Shown: positions 53,535-63,350 of the stretch, piece by piece
How the letters are laid out: every line of letters begins with the position of its first letter
How positions within the stretch are numbered: position 1 is the first letter of the stretch
NCBI RefSeq assembly: GCF_039537665.1
Contig: NZ_BAABAY010000007.1
Coordinates: 62,001 to 126,000 of the forward strand
DNA from: Gaetbulibacter_A aestuarii
Lineage (GTDB): Bacteria > Bacteroidota > Bacteroidia > Flavobacteriales > Flavobacteriaceae
Length of the DNA: 64,000 nt
Reading direction: 5' to 3'
Program-made: the position numbers and the translations under genes
The notes under the pieces: model-generated
Databases searched by the model: none
Told to the model about the DNA's origin: nothing
The model's input: the letters and a program-made list of their open reading frames with translations, nothing else

Positions 53535-53816
53535 ATGAGCTTATTATCAGAAAATGTGATCCCCGGGAATTATGGTAAAATCTTTAGCACAGATGCGAAG
53601 ACTACCTCTGATTTGTTGAAAATTCAAAAAATTATTCTTCAAATTGAGGGCATAAAGGATGTCATTTTAGATGAAACCGTTTTTCCAAGAGAATTTACAG
53701 TTCATACATCAAAATTAGTCTCTGTGGAAAGCATCGAAAAAAAGGTGAAAATTCTTGGTTTTCATGCCATTCCAAAGGCGCTTTTAGACTTAAATGCGAA
53801 AAAAAGAGACGATTAA
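53535..53816 (+). CDS. Cysteine-free HMA-like small protein
   Basis: The protein (93 aa) has the beta-alpha-beta-beta-alpha-beta pattern of heavy-metal-associated domains (LKIQKIILQIEGIKDVILDE, FTVHTSKLVSVESIEKKVKI, LGFHAIPKAL). It has no cysteine at all, so the CxxC metal site is missing. It may bind another ligand or regulate the permeases on either side. It overlaps the next gene by 23 bp. Confidence 0.75.
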   Translation: MSLLSENVIPGNYGKIFSTDAKTTSDLLKIQKIILQIEGIKDVILDETVFPREFTVHTSKLVSVESIEKKVKILGFHAIPKALLDLNAKKRDD

Positions 53817-55086
53817 ATTAAAAGATGCTGTTGCCATTGGTATCGGTGGTATGGTTGGTGGCGGTATTTTTGCCGTTCTTGGGTTAGCCGTATCACTGGC
53901 TAAAGGAGGTACCCCTATCGCCTTTCTTTTTGCAGGTATTATTGCCCTTTTTACGTGTTACTCCTACTCCAAACTTTCTCTTATTTATCCGGACCGCGGT
54001 GGAACTGTAAAATTTATTAATCAAGGTTTTGGACAAACTATTTTCAGCGGTGGTATAAACAACCTGCTTTGGGTAAGTTACATCATCATGTTATCACTCT
54101 ATGCCAGTGCGTTTGGTTCTTATGCTACCAATTTTTTTCACATAACAGGAAGTCAAACCGCTGATTTTCACATTTTTGTAACTGCAGTAGTTTTGTTGGC
54201 AACCATCATAAATTATTATAGTTTAAAGGTGGTTGGTAACATTGAAAGTCTGGCCGTTTTTGTGAAATTATTTATACTCTTAGCCTTTGTTGGACTAGGA
54301 ATTTATGGTCTCTTCGGAAATGCAAATTTACATCAGTTATCTCCTGAAAATTGGGTGGCTCCTGTTAAACTGATCACAGGCGGTATGGTCATTTTTGTGG
54401 CTTATGAAGGTTTTGAACTTATCGCAAATGCAGTACCAGACATTATCAAACCTAAAGTGAATGTTCCACGAGCTTATTTTATTTCCGTGGGATTTGTAGT
54501 ATTGTTATATGTTACCATTGCAATAATAACCGTTGGTTCACTAAATTTTGATGTGATCAGCAAAGCTAAGGATTATGTTTTGGCGCAGGCCTCTAAACCT
54601 TTAATCGGACAGGTTGGTTTTACGATCATGACCATCGCAGCCCTTATTTCAACGTTCTCGGCCATCAATGCCACACTTTATGGCGGTAGCCGCGTAAGTT
54701 ATGAACTAGCAGAGGATGATGAGTTACCGCATGCCTTCACATATCAATGGTGGAATAAACCAGTTGGCCTCGTTATTACCGTTGTACTGACTTTATTTAC
54801 AGCCAATTTTTTAAACCTTGAAAGTATTTCCACTTCCGGGAGTGCCGGGTTCCTGCTCATTTTTGCAACGGTAAACTATGTGGCTTACAAAGAATCCGAT
54901 AAAATTAAATCAAAAAAATACATAACCCTTATTGCAGCTATTTTGTGTTTGATCGCGTTTCTGGTATTATTGATCCAGCAATTTCAAACGGAAAAAATTG
55001 GTGTGTTGATTTCCCTGAGCATTATTTTGTTTTGCTTCATTGTGGAATGGATTTACAAAAGGTACAAACACCATGGTTCAGACTAA
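53794..55086 (+). CDS. APC superfamily permease
   Basis: The protein (430 aa) has 12 TM helices with the usual APC start (KLKDAVAIGIGGMVGGGIFA) and GGMVIFVAYEGFELIANAVP. It lacks the soluble tail of the first permease. Its ATG lies inside the HMA-like gene (23-bp overlap), so translation is coupled. Its stop directly abuts the stop of the convergent patatin gene. Confidence 0.88.
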   Translation: MRKKETIKLKDAVAIGIGGMVGGGIFAVLGLAVSLAKGGTPIAFLFAGIIALFTCYSYSKLSLIYPDRGGTVKFINQGFGQTIFSGGINNLLWVSYIIMLSLYASAFGSYATNFFHITGSQTADFHIFVTAVVLLATIINYYSLKVVGNIESLAVFVKLFILLAFVGLGIYGLFGNANLHQLSPENWVAPVKLITGGMVIFVAYEGFELIANAVPDIIKPKVNVPRAYFISVGFVVLLYVTIAIITVGSLNFDVISKAKDYVLAQASKPLIGQVGFTIMTIAALISTFSAINATLYGGSRVSYELAEDDELPHAFTYQWWNKPVGLVITVVLTLFTANFLNLESISTSGSAGFLLIFATVNYVAYKESDKIKSKKYITLIAAILCLIAFLVLLIQQFQTEKIGVLISLSIILFCFIVEWIYKRYKHHGSD

Positions 55087-55854
55087 TTATCTGGCTAATT
55101 TTTCTTTGATCTCAGGCATATAATGGATAATAGATTCATAACCTATTTGGAATAATTCATCAGATTTTTTAACATCGAACAAGCCATATTTAAAAGATTT
55201 TTTTATTTCGATGGCAACATCACAGGAACTGAAACGATGTTGTACAGTTCCCCAAATAGCTAGCTGTAAACAACGTTCTACAAGGCCTCTTACGCCTTTG
55301 ATTTCATCTTTGCCTTCATGGGGACATAAACTAATGCCTATAATTTTATCGCAATGTTCCACAAGGGGCTCAACCGGAAGGTTATTTAGCAAACCACCAT
55401 CCACATAGGTATTGCCCTTAATTTTAACCGATTTGAACAACAAGGGCAAAGCACAGGAAGCTTCAATAGCTTCAAATAAATAATCCCCTTCGGAGATAAT
55501 TTCAAACCGACCACTGTTCAAATTAGTAGCACAAACGTGCAAGGGTAATTTTAAATTTTCAAATTTATTTTTCTTAAGAAATGTTTCAAAAAAAGTGGTT
55601 AAGGCGGAAGGCTCAGTTAGACCTGTTTTAATAAAATTGACCCGAAATGCCCTTAAAAATATTTTTTGATGTACGATATCCAAAATTTCTTTTGGGGTGT
55701 AACCTGCACAATATAAAGCTCCTATAACGCTTCCTGCACTGGTTCCGGAAACTCTCTCGGGGAAAATACCATGATCATTCAAAGCTTGTAATACGCCAAT
55801 ATGTGCGGCACCTCTGGCACCTCCTCCGGAGAGGACAATTCCTAAATTTTCCAT
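55087..55854 (-). CDS. Patatin-like phospholipase
   Basis: The protein (255 aa) has LSGGGARGAAHIGVLQAL (oxyanion loop, ~8-25), the Ser elbow GTSAGS (Ser39) and the catalytic Asp in DGGLLNNLPV (~153). It is a RssA/YchK-like cytoplasmic patatin with phospholipase or acyl-hydrolase activity expected. It begins 4 bp after the RND permease stop and may be the last gene of the efflux operon. Confidence 0.9.
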   Translation of the reverse strand: MENLGIVLSGGGARGAAHIGVLQALNDHGIFPERVSGTSAGSVIGALYCAGYTPKEILDIVHQKIFLRAFRVNFIKTGLTEPSALTTFFETFLKKNKFENLKLPLHVCATNLNSGRFEIISEGDYLFEAIEASCALPLLFKSVKIKGNTYVDGGLLNNLPVEPLVEHCDKIIGISLCPHEGKDEIKGVRGLVERCLQLAIWGTVQHRFSSCDVAIEIKKSFKYGLFDVKKSDELFQIGYESIIHYMPEIKEKLAR

Positions 55855-55858
55855 AATT

Positions 55859-58858
55859 TTAAGCCTTTATGAGTTTTAAAATTGTTGGTAAAACTACAAG
55901 TAATAACGGTAAAGCAAAAATTAAACCGCCAATCACCGCAATAGCCAGGGGTTGGTGTAACTGGGCTCCTGTACCAATACCCAAAGCTAAAGGTGTTAAT
56001 GCCATGATTGCAGCAAGCGCCGTCATGAGTTTTGGACGAAGTCTAAGAGCGATGGCATATTCGATTTTTTCAAGGTGGGATTTGTCTTCATCCATTTCCT
56101 GATACTGCCGATATGTAAAAATTGAATTCTCACCTATAATTCCCACGATCATTATAATCCCTGTGTAACTACCCACGTTAAGTGGGGTTCCGGTAATATA
56201 CAAACTCGCCAAACAACCTGCCACGCCTAGAATGGCAATAACAATTATAGCCAAGGCAACCTTGACTTTTCTAAATAGAAATAAAATAACAACAAACACC
56301 AATAAAACGGCCGAAATCAGGATATACATCAATTCTTTAAATGCTTGTTGCTGCTGTTTATACGCACCTCCGTATTCCATGCTGTAACCCTGGGGTAATG
56401 ATATGTTATCGCTAAGCCGTTTTTTAATATCTTTTAAAGTTGAACCCAAATCACGCTGATTTAATCGCGCTGTAACGACACCCATAGATTTTTGATTTTC
56501 ACGATTGATCTCGGCCACACCTTTCCCCATTTTAATAGTGGCTACGCGACTTATAGGAACACTGGAGCCATCAGGAAGCATAATATCGGTGTTTTTTATA
56601 TCATGAATTGTTGTTTGATAAGCATGAGGATAAATCAATCGAATATTGATCATTTGCTGTTTATCTAGCACATAACTCACCACGGTACCTTCAATCTGCG
56701 TTTGTAATTGTAGTTGAAAATCGGACACCGTTAACCCTAATTGCGCCAGCACCGGAACATTAGGTTGGATCGATATCTTTGGTCCGGCAACAATAATACC
56801 ATCATTAACGTCTGCCGTACCTTTAACTTTATCAATTTCTGAACCGATTTCCTGAGATAAATTTTGAAGTTTATTCACGTCATCACCAAATACCTTTACC
56901 TGAATGGGTTGCACAGAACTCATTAGGTCGCCGAGCATATCACTGATTACCTGACCAAAATCTACGGTTAATTGAGGAATCTGTGCTTCTACCTGTTGGC
57001 GGATTTCATCTGCGACCTGCGTAGTCGTCTTGTTTCTATTCTTTTTTAGCTTTATCAAATAGTCACCTCTGTTGGGTTCCGTAATAAAAAATCCCATCTG
57101 GGTTCCTAAACGTGCCGAATAAGCCTCCACTTCCGGTTGATTTTTCAGGATAAGATCTACAACCTGAAGCATGCGATCGGTTTCTTTTAAGGTGGTTCCG
57201 GGCGGACTGTAATAATCCATCACAATACTTCCCTCATCCATTTGAGGTAAAAATCCTGAAGGTAATTTAGAAGGAATTTCGATCATGATGGCAACACACA
57301 ATAAAAGAAAAGCCAAACCGATCCATGGTCGCTTCAAAATAACATCGATCCAACCGGTTTTTGGTTTATAGGTTTTTTTAGTTTTGGTTTTTCTTGAAAA
57401 CAAGATAGCGAGCACCGGAACAAGTAGCCAGGTTACCAGGAACGAAGCAGTTAAGGCAATGATCATGGTGAAGGCCATAACCTTGAAATAAGCGCCCGCA
57501 ACACCCGTCATCAATACAAATGGAATAAAGATTACAATCGTACTTAAAGAGGATCCAACCATGGCGGGAAACAAGTGAGAAATGGATTCATGTGCCACCC
57601 AATGCATGTTCTGTTCAGGATGGTCCTCTCGTATCTTATGAACTTGCTCAATAATGATAACGACATCATCTATCATCAAACCAATTGCCGCTGCAACAGC
57701 GCCTAAGGTCATGATATTGAATGTATACCCAATACTATCGAGGATTATTAGCGTAAGTGATAGCGATACCGGAATAGTAAATAATACGACCATACTCGCC
57801 GAGAAAGACCTTAAAAACAAAATCACCACAACTAAAGCCAAAACCAGCCCGATCCAGAGCACATCGCGAATACTTGAAATGGTAGTATTCACAAAATTGG
57901 CCTGCTTATAGTATGGTTTAAGTACCATACCTTTTGGTAATTTATTGGCCAATTCCTTTACTTTTTTCTCGATATTAGTATTGATGTCAATGAGGTTCGC
58001 ATTAGGCTGTTTTACCACTGCGATAATGGGAACATTTTTACCATTTGCTAGGATCTTGACATATTCTTTAACTTCTGAAATTTCAATATCAGCAACATCC
58101 TTTAGCCTAATTAAGTGCGTTGGACTATTGATGATCACCAGATTTTCAAGGTCATCAATACTATCTACGGCGTTATCCGTAAGGGTGAGATACATGCGAT
58201 CATAATCTGTTAAAAAGCCGTTTGACACTAGTAAATTTGAATTCACAACAGCTTTTTGAATAGCGTCAATGGAAATACCCAAAGATTTGATGACCTCGGG
58301 TTTCAGAACCACCCGAAACTCCTTGTCTTTTCCACCCTGAACCACGATATCAGAGACACCTTGAGTGGCTGCTAAATAGGGTTTCACCTGAAATCGGGCT
58401 ACTTTTTTAAGATCAACCTGGGAATACCCATCACCTTCCAAAGAATACCCCATGACTGGCAGAATGGACGGATTCATTTTTTCTACCGAAAATTTTGTGC
58501 CGGGAAGAATGTCTCCTCGAGATTGATTGATAAAAGATTCGATCTGTTGTTTTGCCGTGTAGATATCCGTATTCCAATCCAAGAACACAGAGATCTCACA
58601 ACTTCCCCTAGAGGTTGTACTTCGGATGGTTTGTAAGCCTTCGGTACGTCTGATAATATTTTCCAAAGGAATAGTTACAGTCGTTATCATTTTATCTACC
58701 GGTTGTTGACCGGCATCTGCGATGACCTTGATCTTTGGAAAAGTAATATTGGGGAATAATCCCGTTTTTAGATTTTTGTAGCTGAAAATACCACCAAGAA
58801 GTAATAGTATCCCAATAACGAGAAGCGGAAATTTATAATTAGAATGAATTTTCTTCAT
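55859..58858 (-). CDS. RND family efflux permease
   Basis: The protein (999 aa) has 12 TM helices and two large periplasmic loops. The TM4 proton-relay region is AAAIGLMIDDVVIIIEQV. Porter-domain blocks include PSILPVMGYSLEGDGYSQVD and GGAYKQQQQAFKELMYILIS. It works with the membrane-fusion and TolC-type genes encoded before it. Drug versus metal specificity cannot be set by eye; the Asp pair favours the drug (HAE) type. Confidence 0.92.
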   Translation of the reverse strand: MKKIHSNYKFPLLVIGILLLLGGIFSYKNLKTGLFPNITFPKIKVIADAGQQPVDKMITTVTIPLENIIRRTEGLQTIRSTTSRGSCEISVFLDWNTDIYTAKQQIESFINQSRGDILPGTKFSVEKMNPSILPVMGYSLEGDGYSQVDLKKVARFQVKPYLAATQGVSDIVVQGGKDKEFRVVLKPEVIKSLGISIDAIQKAVVNSNLLVSNGFLTDYDRMYLTLTDNAVDSIDDLENLVIINSPTHLIRLKDVADIEISEVKEYVKILANGKNVPIIAVVKQPNANLIDINTNIEKKVKELANKLPKGMVLKPYYKQANFVNTTISSIRDVLWIGLVLALVVVILFLRSFSASMVVLFTIPVSLSLTLIILDSIGYTFNIMTLGAVAAAIGLMIDDVVIIIEQVHKIREDHPEQNMHWVAHESISHLFPAMVGSSLSTIVIFIPFVLMTGVAGAYFKVMAFTMIIALTASFLVTWLLVPVLAILFSRKTKTKKTYKPKTGWIDVILKRPWIGLAFLLLCVAIMIEIPSKLPSGFLPQMDEGSIVMDYYSPPGTTLKETDRMLQVVDLILKNQPEVEAYSARLGTQMGFFITEPNRGDYLIKLKKNRNKTTTQVADEIRQQVEAQIPQLTVDFGQVISDMLGDLMSSVQPIQVKVFGDDVNKLQNLSQEIGSEIDKVKGTADVNDGIIVAGPKISIQPNVPVLAQLGLTVSDFQLQLQTQIEGTVVSYVLDKQQMINIRLIYPHAYQTTIHDIKNTDIMLPDGSSVPISRVATIKMGKGVAEINRENQKSMGVVTARLNQRDLGSTLKDIKKRLSDNISLPQGYSMEYGGAYKQQQQAFKELMYILISAVLLVFVVILFLFRKVKVALAIIVIAILGVAGCLASLYITGTPLNVGSYTGIIMIVGIIGENSIFTYRQYQEMDEDKSHLEKIEYAIALRLRPKLMTALAAIMALTPLALGIGTGAQLHQPLAIAVIGGLIFALPLLLVVLPTILKLIKA

Positions 58859-58860
58859 GA

Positions 58861-59772
58861 TTAATGAATGCTAACTAAAGTTGAATCCTGCATTTGATAT
58901 GCTCCTTTTGCGATAATTACGTCTCCCGGTTTTAGTTCTTCAGGTTTTACCTGAACCAAAGAGTCACTTTGCAGCATAGGCGTTACCGTTTGTTTTACTG
59001 CCAAACTATCGTGAAGCACTTTCATAACCCAAAAATCAGTAATTAATTCGTTGGTTTGTAGCGCACTTTTCGGAATACATACTGCTTGTTTCGCTTCTTT
59101 AAAAACGGTTTTGACCTGAACATTTAAATTTTCCGGGAGGTCGCCGTTTGGCAAGGCAATTAAATACACCTGTGATTGTGCCATAGGATTTATGGTAGGT
59201 AAAACACCCGTAATTTTCGAATGAATCGATTCACCATTTTGAAGCAAGATCTCACAGGGTGTACCCATCGTGATATAATCCTCATATTCATAAGGCACAT
59301 TCACTTCAACAACCAGAGATTTGGGTTGTACCACCGCAGCTAAAACATCGCCTTCAGCAACATAATCATTGGTAGTTATATTTAATTGAGTAATGACTCC
59401 CGTGGCATTACTTGGAATCCGGATGGGATCTAAGTATTTTCCTAAACTACTATCAATGGCCACGGCTTCCTGTAAGGCATTTTGCTCCTTAGTACGCACA
59501 GAAGAAAAAGTTTGTCCTTGTTTTATAGGATCCCCTATCTTAAAAGGCATCCAAGAAATATATCCCGTTACATGAGCTCTTATATTTTCCTTTTTTTGAT
59601 AGCGCGTAACGCCGTTGAACTCCAAATATTCTTTAATATCTAATGGTTTTACCTGCACACCGGAAACGTTCATAGGAACCTTTTTCTTCGGCGTAGTATT
59701 TTCAGTATTCTTACATGCCACAAAGGCACTAAAAAACAGGGTTATAAAGAGGTATTTCATGTGTTTTTTCAT
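58861..59772 (-). CDS. RND efflux periplasmic adaptor (membrane-fusion lipoprotein)
   Basis: The protein (303 aa) has a lipoprotein signal (FFSAFVAC). Lipoyl and beta-barrel parts of a short MFP follow: FNGVTRYQKKENIRAHVTGY, SNATGVITQLNITTNDYVAE, VAAVVQPKSLVVEVNVPYEY. The usual long coiled-coil hairpin is very short. It links the RND pump to the outer-membrane channel. It overlaps the TolC-type gene by one base. Confidence 0.88.
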   Translation of the reverse strand: MKKHMKYLFITLFFSAFVACKNTENTTPKKKVPMNVSGVQVKPLDIKEYLEFNGVTRYQKKENIRAHVTGYISWMPFKIGDPIKQGQTFSSVRTKEQNALQEAVAIDSSLGKYLDPIRIPSNATGVITQLNITTNDYVAEGDVLAAVVQPKSLVVEVNVPYEYEDYITMGTPCEILLQNGESIHSKITGVLPTINPMAQSQVYLIALPNGDLPENLNVQVKTVFKEAKQAVCIPKSALQTNELITDFWVMKVLHDSLAVKQTVTPMLQSDSLVQVKPEELKPGDVIIAKGAYQMQDSTLVSIH

Positions 59773-61055
59773 TACCAGTTGATGTCGTTATATTGGTTTA
59801 TTAACAGCCAATAATTGGTTTGCATTTGTAATTTGGTATATGTCTTAAGTTTGTAGCTCTCCACAACTTTTAAGTAATCTACAATGGATACCTGGCCAAG
59901 CATGAGCTTTCCTTTGTATATATCCAGAACCTTGGCTTGTTTTTGTATTTGAACTTCCAAATTAATCATATTATTATTTAATGTATTAATTTGATTTTCA
60001 ATACTTTGAAATTTATTATTTAAAGTGTTTTTTAAATTTTGTTTGTAGTATTCCAGAGTCTCTGTTTTTAATTGGGTTTGCGCTTCTTTAATTTTTTGTT
60101 GATGTCCATCATAAATTGGAATAGTTAATTTTATACCGGCACTCGCGCCGAATTTGTGATCGATATTTGGGATTTCTACAGCATTCAAACCCGTATTGGC
60201 ATAAGCACTTAATTGCGGTTTGTATTGATTATCGAACACCCTTTGATCTGCCACCAACTGCAGACTGTCATTTTCATACTTTTTCTGATAGAAATATTGC
60301 TTTGGCTGTGAAGTAAATTCTAAATTTGGCTTAACCAAAGAGTCAAGTTGTTCAACAGGAATACCACTCATACTATACAACTGATTTATAGACGCTTTTG
60401 AATTACTCTCAATTTGTTGACGTTCCAGACGTTTATTTTCTACCTCTAATTCCAGTAACATGTAATCACTATGAGCTAAAACGCCTTTTTTAACTAATAA
60501 AGACACTACCTGAAGCCGATTTTCAAGATCTTCAATAACCTGCTCTACAAATTTTTTTTGAAGTTGAAATTGATAAGCCATCACGTAAGCATCCTTGATA
60601 TTCTTCTTTAAATTATGAACTATTTTATCAGAAGATAGTGCTATACTTCTATTTTGAATTTTATTTTGAAAAAGTAAATTATCCGTCTGTGCCTGGTTAA
60701 ATAGATTTTTAGTGATATTGATTTGAGCAGCATACAGTCCACCATTCGTGATACCCACATCATAACCGAAGGCATTTGGCGACGGATTTGTGGTAATATC
60801 AATAACTTTACCTTGATTATTAAAATAAGGTGACACCATGACCTCTGATGTGGCATCAATTTTAAATCCTTGATTTTGGGCCTTGATCATATCATTTTGA
60901 AGGGCTCCAACCTTCAGTAAATTGGCATTTTCTTGTAATTGCGGTACATGGGTTTTAGCAGCTTCTACAAAATAATCCAGGGTTCCTGTTTTTTTTTGAG
61001 ACCAGCAGTAAAAACTTAAGAAACAGGAAAAAAAAAGTAAAAGTATGCGGTTCAC
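59772..61055 (-). CDS. TolC family outer-membrane efflux protein
   Basis: The protein (427 aa) has a signal peptide ending FYCWSQ. The long helices typical of TolC are seen (RQQIESNSKASINQLYSMSG, ENQINTLNNNMINLEVQIQK). It forms the outer-membrane channel of the pump. It is the first gene of the efflux operon (TolC, adaptor, RND, probably patatin). The 11-bp repeat pair at 61100-61117 lies 45 bp before its start. Confidence 0.9.
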   Translation of the reverse strand: MNRILLLFFSCFLSFYCWSQKKTGTLDYFVEAAKTHVPQLQENANLLKVGALQNDMIKAQNQGFKIDATSEVMVSPYFNNQGKVIDITTNPSPNAFGYDVGITNGGLYAAQINITKNLFNQAQTDNLLFQNKIQNRSIALSSDKIVHNLKKNIKDAYVMAYQFQLQKKFVEQVIEDLENRLQVVSLLVKKGVLAHSDYMLLELEVENKRLERQQIESNSKASINQLYSMSGIPVEQLDSLVKPNLEFTSQPKQYFYQKKYENDSLQLVADQRVFDNQYKPQLSAYANTGLNAVEIPNIDHKFGASAGIKLTIPIYDGHQQKIKEAQTQLKTETLEYYKQNLKNTLNNKFQSIENQINTLNNNMINLEVQIQKQAKVLDIYKGKLMLGQVSIVDYLKVVESYKLKTYTKLQMQTNYWLLINQYNDINW

Positions 61056-61099
61056 GGCGTTACATCTTAATTAGTTACGGGGTAAAAATAACGACGAAT

Positions 61100-61117
61100 T
61101 CTTAAGATGTTCTAAAG
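61100..61117 (-). promoter_or_regulatory. 11-bp tandem repeat upstream of the efflux operon
   Basis: TCTTAAG (61100) and TCTAAAG (61111) are exactly 11 bp apart; on the coding strand this reads CTTTAGA-N4-CTTAAGA. It matches the operators at 41.8, 49.1, 49.65 and 51.7 kb. Confidence 0.6.
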
Positions 61118-61164
61118 TGTAAAATCTCCGGAGTTTATAGTATTAACAGAATGCCTTGAAATAG

Positions 61165-61192
61165 AAAAGCATCCCGAAGGATGCTTTTTTTT
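61165..61192. terminator. Intrinsic terminator between heavy-metal and efflux operons
   Basis: The arms AAAGCATCC and GGATGCTTT form a perfect stem around a tight CGAA-type loop. The T-run is stronger on the plus strand, but the position (just after the HMA gene stop at 61196) fits termination of the minus-strand metal operon. Confidence 0.75.
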
Positions 61193-61195
61193 AAT

Positions 61196-61594
61196 TTACT
61201 TGGATAAGCTCATCTTCATCTCATGATCATATTGGCAACACATCGGTAAATCCTTATAAGCAGCATCATCTGCCATCATTTTATCGGTATCATAACCGAC
61301 ACCGGCGATCGCCTTATGAATGGCCATATCATTGGTTTTTGATGCGTTAAAAGAAACTTCAATTTCTTTGTTGTCCACATTCCAATCGGCTTTTTCTACG
61401 CCATCTACACCGTTAACCGCTTTTTCAATGGTGGCTTTACACATGGTGCAATTACCACGTACACCGAAGTGAATGGTTTCAACATCATTTGATGCCATTT
61501 CTGTACCGGGTTTGTCATTGTTTTCTTTTGTTGCGTTCTTGCATGAGGTCAGCATGGCCGACACTAAAAATACACTTAAAAAAATCTGTTTCAT
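61196..61594 (-). CDS. Heavy-metal-associated domain lipoprotein
   Basis: The protein (132 aa) has a lipoprotein signal (VSAMLTSC). One HMA domain has the metal site GNCTMCKATIEKAV (CxxC) and ends VGYDTDKM. The tail adds a Cys/His/Met set (LPMCCQYDHEMKM) that could be a second soft-metal site. It is a likely periplasmic copper-type metallochaperone for the efflux adaptor encoded 19 bp upstream. Confidence 0.9.
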   Translation of the reverse strand: MKQIFLSVFLVSAMLTSCKNATKENNDKPGTEMASNDVETIHFGVRGNCTMCKATIEKAVNGVDGVEKADWNVDNKEIEVSFNASKTNDMAIHKAIAGVGYDTDKMMADDAAYKDLPMCCQYDHEMKMSLSK

Positions 61595-61612
61595 TGTTTA
61601 TTATATTTAGGG

Positions 61613-63349
61613 TTATTGTATTATTTGTTTTACTTCGCCACAAGTTAACATGGCTTTTCCAAAATAGGGATTTCGAATGGCCGCTTCTTTACTCAACCAA
61701 TAGGCTCCATGATTATTATCGGCCATCGGGCAAAATATGTTATATACTTTTTCATTTACTCCAAAGCTTTCCACAGCCTGCAATAGATCATTGGATAGAC
61801 GTTTGAAATAGCTTCGCTGTGATTCAATATCTGAACTTTTAGTTAAGCGCTCACTAGTAGCTGTCATTGTCTTCTTTAATGGCATCCAAACTTCGTGAGC
61901 TTCCGGTTTTTTCAAAAGCTTCATATCTACCTTGTTCAAAGCGTTTAAAACGTCTTTTGATCTATTATTAACCTTCAAAGCATCACCGGCAACCATTGCA
62001 TCTTTCAACCTGATATAGGCTTCAAAAACAGATTCCAGTTGATTCTTGAAATCCATAGACACTGCTATTCTTTTTCCTTTCATATTACTTGTAGAATCCA
62101 TCTCCTTGGAATTCTCAGATTCCTGATTCATCATCGATTTTTTACCTTGTAACTGCGCTGCAGCATCAACTGTAAAGGCGCCTTGGGTAACAATATGCTC
62201 TCCTGCATTCAAACCATTTAACACCTCGTAAGTTTCTCCAATTCGATTTCCAAGTTCTATCTCTCGCATTTCAAATACAGGTTCATTAGGATCTGTTTTT
62301 ACGTAAACTACGGACCGTTCCCCTGTCCATAGCACTGCAGAAGAAGGAATAGTTAAAGCTGTTTGTCCTTTCACAGAAACATCATTTACCGTAGCAGTGA
62401 CAAACATACCGGGCTTAAATCGATTCTCTGAATTGTTCAAAACCACACGCAGTGTTACGGTTCTTGTCTGGGCATCTAAAACCGGTGAAATAAAATCTAC
62501 TTTTCCTTTGAATGATTTACCCGGATAAGCAGCCGTTGTTATCGTTACAGATTGTCCCTCATCAAACAAACCGATCTGATTCTCATAAACATCAAAATTG
62601 GCCCAAACTGAATTCAAATTCGCGATTTTAAGTAACGGCTGACCTTCTTTTATATAATCTCCTTCAGAAACTAATTTTTCGGTAACCGTACCGGAAACCG
62701 TGGCATAAACAGGCAGATTTTCCTTGATCTCACCGGTTTTCTCAATGGCATTGATCTGGGCGTCGGTAAGTTTCCATAACTTCAATTTGTTGCGCACGGC
62801 ATGATACAACTCCGGTTGTGAAGCTTTCAAACGTTCGGCTGTTAACAATTCCTGTTGCGCTGCATACAATTGTGGCGAATATAAAATAGCCAGAAGCTGT
62901 CCACTTCGCACGGATTCACCTTTATAATTCACATAAAGTTTATCCAGTCGTCCTGAAAAATAACTCGCCTGAACCGTATTGGCTTCTTCATTTTCCACAA
63001 TTTTTCCGGATAATTTTATTTGATTTTCGGCCAACATACCATTTCCAACCACTGTTGTTTGAATATCAGCTAAAGCCATAGCATTGGCTGAGAGTTCAAA
63101 TGAATTAGGACCAATACCGCTTCCTTTGGAATCTGCCGGAATTAATTCCATACCGCAAATCGGGCAGTTTCCGGGTTCGGGCTGCATGATCTGTGGGTGC
63201 ATGGAGCAAGTCCACATTTGAGTCTGCTCAGTTTCTGCATTGTGGTCATGGATTTCTTCGGAAGTATTGGAAGCAGACCTGCCAAATAACAACCAACCCA
63301 ATAGCAGACCGGCTATTAAAACACCAATATAAATACCTATTTTTTTCAT
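61613..63349 (-). CDS. CusB-type heavy-metal efflux adaptor with DUF3347 tail
   Basis: The protein (578 aa) has one N-terminal TM segment (IGVLIAGLLLGWLLFG) and then a heavy-metal-binding domain with CSMHPQI and CPICGM (~48-68). The CusB-like adaptor core includes VQASYFSGRLDKLYVNYKGE, SGTVTEKLVSEGDYIKEGQP and SAVLWTGERSVVYVKTD. The last ~170 residues are a DUF3347-type domain with CPMADNNHGAYWLSKE. It would link a CusA-type pump, outside the window, to the outer membrane. Copper or silver is the usual metal. Confidence 0.9.
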   Translation of the reverse strand: MKKIGIYIGVLIAGLLLGWLLFGRSASNTSEEIHDHNAETEQTQMWTCSMHPQIMQPEPGNCPICGMELIPADSKGSGIGPNSFELSANAMALADIQTTVVGNGMLAENQIKLSGKIVENEEANTVQASYFSGRLDKLYVNYKGESVRSGQLLAILYSPQLYAAQQELLTAERLKASQPELYHAVRNKLKLWKLTDAQINAIEKTGEIKENLPVYATVSGTVTEKLVSEGDYIKEGQPLLKIANLNSVWANFDVYENQIGLFDEGQSVTITTAAYPGKSFKGKVDFISPVLDAQTRTVTLRVVLNNSENRFKPGMFVTATVNDVSVKGQTALTIPSSAVLWTGERSVVYVKTDPNEPVFEMREIELGNRIGETYEVLNGLNAGEHIVTQGAFTVDAAAQLQGKKSMMNQESENSKEMDSTSNMKGKRIAVSMDFKNQLESVFEAYIRLKDAMVAGDALKVNNRSKDVLNALNKVDMKLLKKPEAHEVWMPLKKTMTATSERLTKSSDIESQRSYFKRLSNDLLQAVESFGVNEKVYNIFCPMADNNHGAYWLSKEAAIRNPYFGKAMLTCGEVKQIIQ

Positions 63350-63350
63350 T

